This document shows positions 9,001 through 18,333 of a stretch of 64,000 nt of DNA, piece by piece (the stretch's first letter is position 1; every line of letters starts with the position of its first letter). This DNA comes from Pseudomonas anguilliseptica. GTDB lineage: Bacteria > Pseudomonadota > Gammaproteobacteria > Pseudomonadales > Pseudomonadaceae. A program made the position numbers and the translations under genes. A model generated the notes under the pieces. The model worked only from the letters and a program-made list of their open reading frames with translations. It ran no database searches and was not told the DNA's origin. The stretch spans positions 124,001 through 188,000 of the forward strand of contig NZ_JAEIOI010000003.1 in assembly GCF_021375795.1 (NCBI RefSeq), read 5' to 3'.

Positions 9001-9975
9001 ATGTCCCATCCATTTGCCGCACTCACGCCCGACCTGGTGCTGGATGCCGTGGAGAGCCTCGGTTACCTCAGCGACGCCCGCGTACTGGCGCTGAACAGCT
9101 ATGAAAACCGTGTCTACCAAGTGGGCATCGAGGACGAGACACCGCTGATCGCCAAGTTCTACCGCCCGGATCGCTGGACCGATGCAGCCATCCGCGAAGA
9201 GCACAGCTTCAGCTTCGAGCTGGCCGAGTGCGAAGTGCCGGTGGTGGCGCCACTGGTACGCGACGGCGAAACCCTGTTCAGCTATCAGGGCTTTCGCTTC
9301 GCCCTGTTTCCACGGCGTGGCGGCCGCGCACCGGAGCCCGGCAACCTCGACCAACTGTATCGCCTCGGTCAACTGCTTGGCCGCCTGCATGCGGTCGGCT
9401 CGCTCAAGCCATTTACTCACCGTGAAGCCCTGCAGGTCAGCAACTTCGGCCACGCCTCGCTGGCCACCCTGCTCGATGGCAACTTTATTCCACGCAGCCT
9501 GCTGCCGGCCTACGAGTCGGTGGCGCGTGACCTGCTGGGGCGCCTGGATGTGCTGTTCGCCGCCCACCCGGTGCAGGCGATCCGCCTGCATGGCGATTGC
9601 CACCCGGGCAACCTGCTGTGCCGCGACGAGACCTTTCATATGGTCGACCTCGACGACTGCCGCATGGGGCCGGCGATACAGGATTTGTGGATGATGCTCG
9701 CCGGCGAACGCCACGAGCGCCTTGGCCAGCTCTCGGAGCTGATGGACGGCTATCAGGAGTTTCACGACTTCAACCCCCGCGAACTGCCGCTGATCGAAGG
9801 CCTGCGCGCCCTGCGCCTGATGCATTACAGCGCCTGGCTGGCGCGGCGCTGGGATGACCCGGCCTTCCCCATGAGCTTTCCCTGGTTTGGCAGCGAACGC
9901 TACTGGGGCGAACAGATCCTGATCCTGCGTGAGCAACTGTCCGCGCTGGATGAAGAGCCGCTAAAGCTGTTCTAA
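9001..9975 (+). CDS. srkA: Stress response kinase A (YihE/RdoA family)
   Basis: Serine/threonine protein kinase of the aminoglycoside-phosphotransferase fold, linked in E. coli to surviving envelope and oxidative stress. The catalytic loop is RLHGDCHPGNLL at about residues 196-207; the metal-binding segment is MVDLDDCRMGPAIQDLWMM. VYQVGIEDETPLIAKFYRP is the N-lobe with the ATP-anchoring lysine. ATG at 9001 (MSHPFAALTPD) is preferred over an earlier in-frame start that would overlap the comF-like gene. 324 aa, normal length. Monocistronic or with rarD 190 bp later. Confidence 0.92.
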   Translation: MSHPFAALTPDLVLDAVESLGYLSDARVLALNSYENRVYQVGIEDETPLIAKFYRPDRWTDAAIREEHSFSFELAECEVPVVAPLVRDGETLFSYQGFRFALFPRRGGRAPEPGNLDQLYRLGQLLGRLHAVGSLKPFTHREALQVSNFGHASLATLLDGNFIPRSLLPAYESVARDLLGRLDVLFAAHPVQAIRLHGDCHPGNLLCRDETFHMVDLDDCRMGPAIQDLWMMLAGERHERLGQLSELMDGYQEFHDFNPRELPLIEGLRALRLMHYSAWLARRWDDPAFPMSFPWFGSERYWGEQILILREQLSALDEEPLKLF

Positions 9976-10166
9976 CCCCTTCCCTAAGGAGCCCGGACCT
10001 AATCGAGCTAGCGGGCTGACCACTACAGTTCGCCCAGCGCCCGTAACGTCTTTGTTACAGGCAAGTGGGGTTTTGGCTTGAATAAAATCCTGCCTGCCCG
10101 GACAACCTCAGGTCGTGCCGTCTAGAATCACCGCTCATTAGTTAGCCGCCTAAGTAAGGACCCAGC

Positions 10167-11060
10167 ATGGCCACCGCCAACCCGCGTCGCGGGTATATTC
10201 TCGGCCTGACCGCCTACATCATCTGGGGCCTGTTCCCGCTCTACTTCAAAGCCATCCAGAGCGTCCCGGCGCTGGAAATCATCGTCCATCGTGCACTCTG
10301 GTCGGCGCTGTTCGGCGCGCTGTTGCTGCTGGTATGGAAGCATCCCGGCTGGCTGCGCGAGCTGCTGAATAACCCCAAACGCTTTGCCGTGCTAGCCCTG
10401 AGTGGCGTGCTGATCGCCAGCAACTGGCTGGTGTATGTGTGGGCGGTAAATAACGGGCGCATGCTCGAAGCCAGCCTGGGCTACTACATCAACCCGCTAG
10501 TCAACGTGCTGCTGGGCATGCTGATTCTTGGTGAACGCCTGCGTCGTCTGCAGTGGCTGGCCGTAGCCCTGGCCGCACTGGGCGTGCTGCAACAGTTGTG
10601 GCAGGTCGGCAGCATTCCCTGGGTGTCGCTGGTATTGGCGCTGACCTTTGGCTTCTACGGGATTATCCGCAAACAGGCGCCAGTGGCCGCCCTGCCTGGT
10701 CTGGTGGTGGAAACCTGGCTGCTGCTCCCGCTGGCACTCGGCTGGTTGCTGCTGCACCCCGCGGCGATGAGCACCCAGGCTGATTTCTGGAGCACGCCGG
10801 AAGCGCTCTGGCTGGTCGCCGCCGGCCCGATCACCCTGGTACCGCTGGTGTGCTTCAACGCCGCCGCCCGCCACTTGCCCTATACCACCCTGGGCTTTCT
10901 GCAGTACCTGGCACCCACGCTGGTGCTGCTGCAGGCCGTCTTCCTGTTCGGTGAGCATTTCGACCCGAGCAAGCTGCTGGCCTTTATCTGTATCTGGACG
11001 GGACTGGCGATCTACAGCGTCGATGCGTGGCTAAGCCTGCGCAAACGCCAACCTGACTAA
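10167..11060 (+). CDS. rarD: RarD family EamA transporter
   Basis: Inner-membrane protein of the drug/metabolite transporter superfamily, annotated in relatives as chloramphenicol-sensitive protein RarD. The sequence RGYILGLTAYIIWGLFPLYF is the signature first helix, and about ten hydrophobic segments follow in two EamA repeats. CFNAAARHLPYTTLGFLQYL is typical of RarD. 297 aa. ATG at 10167 has AAGGA 8 bp upstream. The substrate is unknown. Confidence 0.92.
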   Translation: MATANPRRGYILGLTAYIIWGLFPLYFKAIQSVPALEIIVHRALWSALFGALLLLVWKHPGWLRELLNNPKRFAVLALSGVLIASNWLVYVWAVNNGRMLEASLGYYINPLVNVLLGMLILGERLRRLQWLAVALAALGVLQQLWQVGSIPWVSLVLALTFGFYGIIRKQAPVAALPGLVVETWLLLPLALGWLLLHPAAMSTQADFWSTPEALWLVAAGPITLVPLVCFNAAARHLPYTTLGFLQYLAPTLVLLQAVFLFGEHFDPSKLLAFICIWTGLAIYSVDAWLSLRKRQPD

Positions 11061-11119
11061 AAAACAACCAGACACCTGTAACGCCTGAAGCCATTGGCCT
11101 GCAGCCAGTTGCCCCCGGC

Positions 11120-11267
11120 TTATCCACAGAAGCATCCCCGGCCGTTGTGCACAACACGCCGCTAAGTGTTTTAAAAATAAGCACTTAACAAAAAACCCCG
11201 GGGCACTAGGCGGTGCTCCGGGGCTCCTCATGCTACGCACAGAGTTATCCACATTGATCGTGGATAA
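11120..11267. promoter_or_regulatory. DnaA-box cluster
   Basis: Two perfect TTATCCACA boxes on the plus strand (11120-11128 and 11245-11253) and one TTATCCACG on the minus strand (11259-11267) fall in 150 bp of non-coding DNA. The last two form a perfect inverted repeat TTATCCAC-N7-GTGGATAA just after the gcvR stop. Boxes are consensus high-affinity DnaA sites; their role here is unknown. Confidence 0.6.
11190..11225 (-). terminator. Terminator downstream of gcvR
   Basis: CCCCGG (11196-11201) pairs with CCGGGG (11218-11223), with inner GCAC/GTGC pairing. On the minus strand the stem is followed by a T-run (A-run at 11190-11195). Confidence 0.75.
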
Positions 11268-11276
11268 ACCTCGGTG

Positions 11277-11795
11277 TCAGTCCTCCACGTGCAGCTTTAG
11301 CTCCACCATCAGGTCATCGGCCAGGGTTTCCAGTTGGCTCTGCAGTTGCTCCAGTGTCAGGCTCTGCGGCACGCCCAACACGGCCTGGGCCTGGAACAGC
11401 AACTCGCCACTCATCGGCGCCGGCACCACTTCGGTGTTCAAGCTCTCGACATTGACCCCGTGGCTGCTGAGCAGACGGGTGATATCGCGCACGATGCCCG
11501 CGCGATCATTGCCCACCAGCTCTAGGCGAATCGCCCGCCAGCTACCCGCGAGCTGGCTGCCGCCAGCGGCGATCTGCACACGAATGCCCTGCGCCTGCAG
11601 GCCCTCTAGCGCCGTGACCAGCCCGGCGTGTGCAGCCAGCGGTACATCGACTCGCAGAATCCCGGCGAACTGCCCGGCCATGCGTGACATGCGGCTCTCC
11701 AGCCAGTTGCCGCCGTGCTCGCTGATGCACTGGGCGATGCGCTCGACCAGCCCCGGCTGATCCTCGGCAATAACCGTCAATACCAGATGATCCAT
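11277..11795 (-). CDS. gcvR: GcvR-like glycine cleavage regulator, two ACT domains
   Basis: The 172-aa protein consists of two ACT domains: MDHLVLTVIAEDQPGLVERI at the start and IRLELVGNDRAGIVRDITRL from about residue 91. This is the GcvR architecture; in E. coli GcvR binds glycine and antagonises the activator GcvA, lowering gcv expression. No DNA-binding domain is present. ATG at 11795 has AAGGAG upstream. It lies 22 bp after the acetyltransferase gene (which starts at 12263) on the same strand. The name rests on family resemblance. Confidence 0.82.
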   Translation of the reverse strand: MDHLVLTVIAEDQPGLVERIAQCISEHGGNWLESRMSRMAGQFAGILRVDVPLAAHAGLVTALEGLQAQGIRVQIAAGGSQLAGSWRAIRLELVGNDRAGIVRDITRLLSSHGVNVESLNTEVVPAPMSGELLFQAQAVLGVPQSLTLEQLQSQLETLADDLMVELKLHVED

Positions 11796-11816
11796 GTGCA
11801 ACTCCTTATCCGCGGC

Positions 11817-12263
11817 TCACTTCAGCGCCAGCCAGTAGGTATAAAACACCTCATCACGCACATAACCCAGGCGTTCGTAGAGGGCTTGTCCTGGCAGATT
11901 GCTCTTTGCCGTCTCCAACTGCAAACCGCATGCACCAGTAGCTTCGGCGTGCGTGCGCGCAGCATTCATCAGCGCCTCGCCAACGCCCTGCCGGCGTACC
12001 TGTGGGCTGACGTAGAGATCACTGAGCAGCCAGGCCGGTTGCAGAGCCAGTGAGGAGAAAAAGGCGTAAAGCTGAACAAAACCCAGCGCAACACCCTTGG
12101 CATCGCGGGCCAACAGAATGACCGAGTCACCCTGTTGCAAGCGCGCAGCAAGGAACGCCTCCACCTGCGCCTGCGGTTTGGCCACTTCATAAAACGCCAG
12201 GTAAGCGCCAAACAACTCGCTCAGCGGCGACAGGTCGGCAGCCGTAGCTGTCTGTATATGCAT
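11817..12263 (-). CDS. GNAT family N-acetyltransferase
   Basis: A 148-aa single-domain GNAT enzyme. The acetyl-CoA pyrophosphate-binding motif A is LYVSPQVRRQGVGEALM (RxxGxG/A type) at about residues 84-100; ETAKSNLPGQALYERLGYVR is the C-terminal motif B with the usual ALYERLGY. The substrate cannot be inferred. ATG at 12263 (MHIQTATAADL) is chosen. Divergent from glcB and followed by gcvR on the same strand. Confidence 0.88.
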   Translation of the reverse strand: MHIQTATAADLSPLSELFGAYLAFYEVAKPQAQVEAFLAARLQQGDSVILLARDAKGVALGFVQLYAFFSSLALQPAWLLSDLYVSPQVRRQGVGEALMNAARTHAEATGACGLQLETAKSNLPGQALYERLGYVRDEVFYTYWLALK

Positions 12264-12560
12264 GGGTCTCACGCTCCATAACGACGTCGCAGCAGTATAG
12301 GCAGGCGCTCGCGGCTCAGTTAACTGGAAATCGAGACAATAAACTGTGTACTGTTTTTCGATTTATATGAAACAATATTCAAAAATTATCGCGACAAAAA
12401 GCCGCATGTAGTGACTGCAAAGCACTTCTTGGTCGCAGAGCGACGCGCACCCACTGATTTTCCCGGGATCTTGATGTAGTATGCCGCGCCTCGGACTACA
12501 TGACTGATTTTCCATGTACGACGCGGCTATTGAGTAGAGCTGAGCAGAGTGAGGCAAGTG
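12264..12560. other. Divergent intergenic region upstream of glcB
   Basis: About 300 bp without a gene. The stretch 12335-12400 is clearly AT-rich against its surroundings and probably holds the glcB promoter and the acetyltransferase promoter, but I found no pair of -35/-10 boxes or operator that I can defend. Confidence 0.4.
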
Positions 12561-14738
12561 ATGACTGAACGCGTTCAAGTAGGCAGCCTGCAGGTTGCCA
12601 AAGTGCTGTTCGACTTCGTGAATAACGAAGCCATCCCCGGTACCGGCATTGCTGCCGACAAGTTCTGGGCAGGTGCCGAAGCGGTCATCAATGACCTGGC
12701 CCCGAAAAACCGTGCGCTGCTCGCCAAACGCGATGCGATTCAGGCGCAGATCGACGGCTGGCACCAGGCCCGTGCAGGCCAGGCCCATGACGCGGCAGCC
12801 TACAAAGCCTTCCTCGAAGAAATCGGTTACCTGCTGCCGGAACCGGCAGACTTCCAGGCCACCACACAGAACGTCGACGAAGAAATCGCCCGCCTGGCCG
12901 GCCCACAGCTGGTCGTACCGGTGATGAACGCGCGCTTTGCCCTGAACGCCTCCAACGCCCGCTGGGGCTCGCTGTACGATGCGCTGTACGGCACTGACGT
13001 GATCAGCGAAGAAAACGGCGCCGAGAAAGGCCGCGGCTACAACAAGGTTCGTGGTGACAAGGTGATCGCCTTCGCCCGCGCCTTCCTCGACGAAGCCGCG
13101 CCGCTTGAAGGTGCCTCCCACGTTGATGCGACTGCTTATGTCGTGAAGAACGGTCAGTTGGCTGTAAGCCTGAACAACGGTAGCGAAGCCGGCCTGAAAA
13201 ACGCCGCGCAGTTTATCGCCTTCCAGGGCGACGCTGCCGCGCCGCACGCCGTGCTGCTCAAGCACAACGGCCTGCACTTCGAAATCCAGATCGACGCCTC
13301 CAGCCCGATCGGCAGCACCGATGCCGCCGGCGTTAAAGACGTGCTGATGGAAGCGGCCCTGACCACCATCATGGACTGCGAAGACTCGGTTGCTGCCGTC
13401 GATGCCGACGACAAGGTCGTGGTCTACAAAAACTGGCTCGGCCTGATGAAGGGCGATCTGGCAGAAGAAGTCGCCAAAGGTGGCCAGACCTTCACCCGCA
13501 CCATGAACCCGGACCGCGTCTACACCAAGACCGACGGTAGCGAGCTGACCCTGCACGGCCGCAGCCTGCTGTTCGTGCGCAACGTCGGTCACCTGATGAC
13601 CAACCCGGCGATCCTCGACGCCCAGGGCAACGAGATTCCGGAAGGCATCCAGGACGCGCTGTTCACCAGCCTGATCGCGGTGCACAACCTGAATGGCAAC
13701 ACCAGCCGTAAGAACACCCGCACCGGTTCGGTCTATATCGTTAAGCCGAAAATGCACGGCCCGGAAGAAGTCGCCTTCACCACCGAAATCTTCGGTCGCG
13801 TTGAAGACGTCCTCGGTCTGACTCGCAACACCCTGAAAGTCGGCATCATGGACGAAGAGCGCCGCACCACCGTCAACCTGAAAGCCTGCATCAAGGCCGC
13901 CAGCGAGCGCGTGGTGTTCATCAACACCGGCTTCCTCGACCGTACCGGTGACGAGATCCACACCTCCATGGAAGCCGGCGCCGTAGTGCGTAAGGCCGCC
14001 ATGAAAGCCGAGAAGTGGATCAGCGCCTACGAAAACTGGAACGTCGACATCGGCCTGGCCACTGGCCTGCAAGGTCGTGCGCAGATCGGCAAAGGCATGT
14101 GGGCCATGCCCGACCTGATGGCCGCGATGGTCGAGCAGAAAGTCATGCACCCACTGGCCGGTGCCAACACCGCCTGGGTTCCATCGCCGACTGCCGCCAC
14201 CCTGCACGCGCTGCACTACCACAAGGTTGACGTGTTCGCCCGTCAGGCCGAACTGGCCAAGCGCGAGCGCGCCTCGCTGGACGACATCCTGAGCATCCCG
14301 CTGGCCAAGGACACCAACTGGTCGGCCGAGGAGATCCAGAACGAACTGGACAACAACGCCCAGGGCATCCTCGGTTATGTAGTGCGCTGGATCGACCAGG
14401 GCGTCGGCTGCTCCAAGGTGCCGGACATCAACGACGTCGGCCTGATGGAAGACCGCGCCACCCTGCGCATCTCCAGCCAGCTGCTGGCCAACTGGCTGCG
14501 TCATGGCATCGCCACTGAAGAGCAGATCGTCGCCAGCCTCAAACGCATGGCGCCGGTGGTTGACCGTCAGAACGCCGCTGACCCGCTGTACCGTCCGCTG
14601 GCACCGAACTTCGACAGCAACATCGCCTTCCAGGCTGCCCTGGAACTGGTGGTCGAAGGCGCCAAGCAGCCGAACGGCTACACCGAGCCAGTCCTGCACC
14701 GCCGCCGCCGCGAGTTCAAGGCCGCCAACGGTCTGTAA
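12561..14738 (+). CDS. glcB: Malate synthase G
   Basis: Condenses glyoxylate with acetyl-CoA to malate in the glyoxylate cycle and glycolate use, in the cytoplasm. The 725-aa length is that of isoform G. Conserved segments include [20 protein letters not shown] near residue 118, [15 protein letters not shown] with active-site acids, [18 protein letters not shown], and [14 protein letters not shown] at 12561 has GAGG 7 bp upstream; a GTG four codons earlier is in frame but less likely. Followed by a strong terminator, so monocistronic. Pseudomonads use this as their only or main malate synthase. Confidence 0.97.
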   Translation: MTERVQVGSLQVAKVLFDFVNNEAIPGTGIAADKFWAGAEAVINDLAPKNRALLAKRDAIQAQIDGWHQARAGQAHDAAAYKAFLEEIGYLLPEPADFQATTQNVDEEIARLAGPQLVVPVMNARFALNASNARWGSLYDALYGTDVISEENGAEKGRGYNKVRGDKVIAFARAFLDEAAPLEGASHVDATAYVVKNGQLAVSLNNGSEAGLKNAAQFIAFQGDAAAPHAVLLKHNGLHFEIQIDASSPIGSTDAAGVKDVLMEAALTTIMDCEDSVAAVDADDKVVVYKNWLGLMKGDLAEEVAKGGQTFTRTMNPDRVYTKTDGSELTLHGRSLLFVRNVGHLMTNPAILDAQGNEIPEGIQDALFTSLIAVHNLNGNTSRKNTRTGSVYIVKPKMHGPEEVAFTTEIFGRVEDVLGLTRNTLKVGIMDEERRTTVNLKACIKAASERVVFINTGFLDRTGDEIHTSMEAGAVVRKAAMKAEKWISAYENWNVDIGLATGLQGRAQIGKGMWAMPDLMAAMVEQKVMHPLAGANTAWVPSPTAATLHALHYHKVDVFARQAELAKRERASLDDILSIPLAKDTNWSAEEIQNELDNNAQGILGYVVRWIDQGVGCSKVPDINDVGLMEDRATLRISSQLLANWLRHGIATEEQIVASLKRMAPVVDRQNAADPLYRPLAPNFDSNIAFQAALELVVEGAKQPNGYTEPVLHRRRREFKAANGL

Positions 14739-14760
14739 CCCGCAGCAGTTGCCGTGTTGA

Positions 14761-14788
14761 AAAACCGCCCTTCGGGGCGGTTTTTTAT
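14761..14788 (+). terminator. glcB terminator
   Basis: CCGCCC-TTCG-GGGCGG stem with a stable UUCG-type loop followed by six T, 26 bp after the glcB stop. Confidence 0.92.
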
Positions 14789-14935
14789 TGGCTCGCGCCA
14801 GCAAAGTGCAGGTACTCATGACCTGCATCAGGCAAACGCCTCACAGTTTGTCCAACAATTTAAGGCGCAAGCACGCTTTATTGACTATAGGAATAGACAG
14901 GTCCGCCGAAAACATAACAGGCCATAACGCACAAT

Positions 14936-14991
14936 ATGACCGAATAATGACCGAATGGCGGCATTACGCCACTATGTGAACTCGGTATACT
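14936..14991 (+). promoter_or_regulatory. 11-bp tandem repeats and -10 box ahead of the chemoreceptor gene
   Basis: ATGACCGAAT occurs twice (14936-14945 and 14947-14956) with an 11-bp period, the spacing of OmpR/PhoB-type operators. A TATACT -10 box is at 14986-14991, 28 bp before the ATG; the corresponding -35 is poor, suggesting an activated promoter. The repeat is not the PhoB consensus CTGTCAT. Confidence 0.45.
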
Positions 14992-15018
14992 CCGCGCCCC
15001 TCTTTGGGTACCTCTGCC

Positions 15019-16638
15019 ATGTTGAAAAATCTCTCGCTGACGCTGAAATTCTTGCTGCTGCCTGCCATCGCGCTGCTGGGTCTACTGCTCTATGTGGGCT
15101 ACACCTCGCTGCAATTGGCAAACAACGATGTGCGCCTGGTCACGCTGGAAACCCATAGTTTCCCGACCCTGGAAAAAGCCGATGCGGTGATCTTCCAGTA
15201 CTCGCGTCTACCCGGCCTGCTCAATAGCGCCGTAGCCGCTGGTGAACTGGAAACCCTCGACGAAGCACGCAAGGTGTTGGCCGACATTGCCAGCATGCAG
15301 CAGAACCTGCAGAGCCTGGTGACCCAGACCAACCGCCGGCAGGAACTGGATGCCTGGCGCAACGCAATCCAGCGCTATGCCGACAACGCCCTGCCCGCCT
15401 CGGAACAGCTGATCAAAGGCAGCGCCAGCTTTGAAGACCTTGCACCCAACCTGGGGCGCATGGCCAGCGATCTGGGTGAGGCGCAAAAACTTGGTGATGC
15501 GTTCCGCGCCCATGCCTACCAGGACTTCCAGGAAACCCTGGCGCAAACCCGCACCGATAACGCCACCACCACCCGCGTCGGCTTTGCCCTGTCGGCCATT
15601 CTGGTGCTGCTGATCAGCATTGCCTCGGTACTGGTGATTCGCGGCACCATGGCCAACGTGCGCGGCGTGATCACTTCACTGCAGGCCATCGCCCGCGGTG
15701 ATGGCGACCTGACCCGCCGGGTGAATGTCGACTCCAACGACGAAATCGGCGAGATGATTCAGCTGTTCAACAGCTTTATCGACAAGTTGCAGGGCACCAT
15801 CCGGCAGATCATCGATGCCGCCAGCCCGCTGGCCGGCATGTCCCAGGAGCTTTACCGGCTGACCCAGGGTGCCGAAGAAAACGCCCGTTCCCAGCAAGGC
15901 CATACCGATTCGATCAGCCGCGACATCCTGACCATGACCAACAGCATCCAGGAAGTCGCCCACCGCTCGCAACAGGCCTCCGAAGAAGCCGGAGCGGCCT
16001 CGCAACAGGCTGATCAGGCGCGCAAGAACATCGGCAGCCTGTCGAGCAGTATCAGTGACCTGGGCAGCAGCGTAATGGGCGCCGTCAGTGCCATGCAGCA
16101 ACTGGAAGAGGAAACCCAGCAGGTCGGCTCAGTCCTGACCGTGATTCGCAGCATTGCCGAACAGACCAACCTGCTCGCACTCAACGCCGCCATCGAAGCC
16201 GCCCGCGCCGGCGAACAGGGCCGTGGTTTTGCCGTGGTGGCCGATGAGGTACGCAACCTGGCCTCGAAAACCGCTGCGTCCACCACCGAAATCCAGAACA
16301 TCATCCTGCGCCTGCAGAACAGCGCCAACGGCGTGCTCAGCGTCATGACCGCCAATGGCGAAAAAGCCCAGGCAAGTATCGAGCGCTCGGTACAGGCCAC
16401 GCAAATCCTCGAAGCCATTGCCGGAGCCGTCGGCCATATCAACCAGCTGAATGCCGGCATCGCCCAGTTCACCCAGGAACAAATCGGCCTTTCCAGTTCC
16501 ATCCAGCAAGACACACAAGTGTTGCAGCAGGACGCACAAGCAACCGCTCAAGGTGCAGAAGCCACCGCTCGTCTCGGCGAACAGTTGGTCAGCACAGGGG
16601 ATCATCTGCGCGCGGCGACCGCCCAATTCCGCGTTTAA
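15019..16638 (+). CDS. Methyl-accepting chemotaxis protein
   Basis: Transmembrane chemoreceptor of 539 aa. TM1 is at about residues 10-29, a periplasmic helical ligand domain of about 155 residues follows, TM2 is at about 187-208, then HAMP (about 209-262, ending [14 protein letters not shown]) and the signalling domain. The hairpin tip [20 protein letters not shown] and [16 protein letters not shown] are the CheA/CheW-contact signature. No C-terminal CheR-binding pentapeptide is apparent (ends AATAQFRV). ATG at 15019 is preferred over an upstream TTG. A porin and a periplasmic binding protein follow at 23 and 11 bp, so the three are probably one unit. Confidence 0.93.
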   Translation: MLKNLSLTLKFLLLPAIALLGLLLYVGYTSLQLANNDVRLVTLETHSFPTLEKADAVIFQYSRLPGLLNSAVAAGELETLDEARKVLADIASMQQNLQSLVTQTNRRQELDAWRNAIQRYADNALPASEQLIKGSASFEDLAPNLGRMASDLGEAQKLGDAFRAHAYQDFQETLAQTRTDNATTTRVGFALSAILVLLISIASVLVIRGTMANVRGVITSLQAIARGDGDLTRRVNVDSNDEIGEMIQLFNSFIDKLQGTIRQIIDAASPLAGMSQELYRLTQGAEENARSQQGHTDSISRDILTMTNSIQEVAHRSQQASEEAGAASQQADQARKNIGSLSSSISDLGSSVMGAVSAMQQLEEETQQVGSVLTVIRSIAEQTNLLALNAAIEAARAGEQGRGFAVVADEVRNLASKTAASTTEIQNIILRLQNSANGVLSVMTANGEKAQASIERSVQATQILEAIAGAVGHINQLNAGIAQFTQEQIGLSSSIQQDTQVLQQDAQATAQGAEATARLGEQLVSTGDHLRAATAQFRV

Positions 16639-16661
16639 CCTGAACACAGGAGCATCACTGC

Positions 16662-17837
16662 ATGTTTAAAGTCCGTCTGCTTCCCTTGGCCATCTGCCTG
16701 GCCACTGCCCCAGCCTTCGCGCTGGAGCAAGGCGAACACCGCTTCAATACGTTCGGCACGGTCGGTATCACCCACCTCGGTGGTGAAGATGATGGCCGCA
16801 GCTACGGCATTACCGGTCAAACCACCGATTCCTGGCGCGGCGATCAACTGTCCAAATTTGGCGCTCAGATCCAGTACGGCCTGACCGACACCCTGGGCAT
16901 CACCGCACAAGTCACTGCCAAGCCGGCGCAGGATGACTGGCAGGCCAATATCGAGTGGCTGTACCTGTCCTGGCAGACCACCGACAACCTGATGCTGCGC
17001 GTCGGCCGCCTGCGCACCCCGGTTTACATGTATTCGGAAAGCATCGACGTAGGCTTCAGCTACCCCTGGCTGCGCCTGCCTGACGAGGTCTACAGCCAGG
17101 TTCAGCTGTCCAACTACGAAGGCGTGGATGCGGTGTATACCGTACCGCTGTCCTACGGCTCCGTGGCCTTCCAGGTCGCCGGCGGCCAGGCGAAAAACCG
17201 CGACATTTTCGCCTTCGATGACATGCATGACATCGACTACGAAAAGGTCTTTGGCGCCAATATCAGCCTGGCCACCAATGACTTCGGCACCCTGCGCGTA
17301 GGCTACGTGGAAGCCGATATCAGCACCGAGTTCGAAGACTTCGTCAACCGTCCCAACATCCCCTTCCTCGGCCTGAACGGCCCAGGCATTCAGCGCTTTC
17401 AGACCATCGATAAGCAGAAGGGCAAGTTCACTTCCATCGGCTATCAGTACGACAACGGCACCTGGCTGACCAGCAACGAATGGACCTCGCGCAGCATTGA
17501 AGCGGACAACAGCGGCACCATCGATGCGTTCTACCTGATGGGCGGCCGCCGCTTCGGCGAGTTCCTCACCCACGTCACCTACGCCCAACTAGATGACGAT
17601 GCCGGCCGGCAGAGTTCCTGGACTCTGGGTCTGAACTACAACCTGCTGCCCAACGTGGTGCTGAAAAGCGAATACAAGCGCGTCGACACCTCCGGCGGCT
17701 ATGACGGCGTATTCATCCGTAGCGCCCAGGAAGCCTTCGACAACGCCCTGTCTGACAGCTCCAACGGTGCCCTCGGCAGCCCAGCCCGCAACTTTGACGG
17801 TGACATCATCAGCGTCGGCGTCGACTTCGTATTCTGA
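16662..17837 (+). CDS. Outer-membrane porin (Gram-negative porin family)
   Basis: 391 aa with a signal peptide (MFKVRLLPLAICLATAPAFA, cleavage before LEQGEH). The rest is beta-barrel-like: alternating hydrophobic/aromatic strands (SKFGAQIQYGLTDTLGITAQ, WLYLSWQTTDNLMLRVGRLR) and a terminal aromatic in SVGVDFVF, the BAM recognition pattern. It lies 23 bp after the chemoreceptor and 11 bp before the PstS-like gene. The solute is unknown, but the context suggests it admits a compound bound by its neighbours. Confidence 0.88.
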   Translation: MFKVRLLPLAICLATAPAFALEQGEHRFNTFGTVGITHLGGEDDGRSYGITGQTTDSWRGDQLSKFGAQIQYGLTDTLGITAQVTAKPAQDDWQANIEWLYLSWQTTDNLMLRVGRLRTPVYMYSESIDVGFSYPWLRLPDEVYSQVQLSNYEGVDAVYTVPLSYGSVAFQVAGGQAKNRDIFAFDDMHDIDYEKVFGANISLATNDFGTLRVGYVEADISTEFEDFVNRPNIPFLGLNGPGIQRFQTIDKQKGKFTSIGYQYDNGTWLTSNEWTSRSIEADNSGTIDAFYLMGGRRFGEFLTHVTYAQLDDDAGRQSSWTLGLNYNLLPNVVLKSEYKRVDTSGGYDGVFIRSAQEAFDNALSDSSNGALGSPARNFDGDIISVGVDFVF

Positions 17838-17848
17838 GGAGAGCATTG

Positions 17849-18253
17849 ATGAAGCATTCCATTCAAACGCTCTGCGCCGCCATGTGCCTCAGCGTGAGCG
17901 CGCTGGCCCAGGCTGAAGTCGCGGTTATCGTCAACCCGGGCGCGGCCAAGGCCCCGAGCCAGGCCGAAGTCGGCAACATCTTTCTGGGCAAGGACAAGTC
18001 CATGAAGGGCGTTGACCACAAGGACTGGTCCGCCACCAAGGACAAGTTCTACAGCGCCGTGACCAACAAGAACGAGTCACAGCTGAAGTCCTACTGGTCC
18101 GGCCTGGTGTTCACCGGCAAGGGCCAACCCCTGCCAAGCGTGGCCGGTGACGCCGACGTGGTCGCGAAGGTCGCCGCCGAAGCCGATGCCATCGGCTATG
18201 TCGATGCGGCAGCGGTGAATGACTCGGTCAAGGTGTTGTTTACCCTGCCGTAA
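17849..18253 (+). CDS. Small periplasmic PstS-like (PBP-like) protein
   Basis: 134 aa with a clear signal peptide (cleavage near SALAQA-EVAVIV). The mature part reads VIVNPGAAKAPSQAEVGNIF, then DVVAKVAAEADAIGYVDAAA; the pairs F-LGK and IGYV resemble the phosphate/PBP-like family of PstS-related proteins, but at half the length of PstS and with no transporter genes nearby. GAGGAG precedes the ATG at 17849; a TTG one codon earlier is also in frame. Probably a ligand-binding accessory of the chemoreceptor/porin unit rather than a transport component (inference). Confidence 0.78.
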   Translation: MKHSIQTLCAAMCLSVSALAQAEVAVIVNPGAAKAPSQAEVGNIFLGKDKSMKGVDHKDWSATKDKFYSAVTNKNESQLKSYWSGLVFTGKGQPLPSVAGDADVVAKVAAEADAIGYVDAAAVNDSVKVLFTLP

Positions 18254-18270
18254 AAGGTCAGCTCAGGCAT

Positions 18271-18299
18271 AAAAAACCGCCCATCTGGGCGGTTTTTTT
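18271..18299. terminator. Bidirectional terminator
   Basis: AAAAAACCGCCC-ATCT-GGGCGGTTTTTTT: symmetrical A- and T-runs flank a 7-bp GC stem. It lies between two convergent genes (17849-18253 plus, 18334-19047 minus) and can serve both. Confidence 0.9.
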
Positions 18300-18333
18300 G
18301 TGGATCGCGGTTCCCCTATGAACGGTATCAGCC

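Noticed and set aside
12363-14828. An 821-codon minus-strand frame opposite glcB
   Set aside because: It covers glcB and its terminator and promoter; antisense composition artefact.
14847-14956. Pho box upstream of the chemoreceptor operon
   Set aside because: The 11-bp period is right but the repeated unit ATGACCGAAT does not match CTGTCAT.
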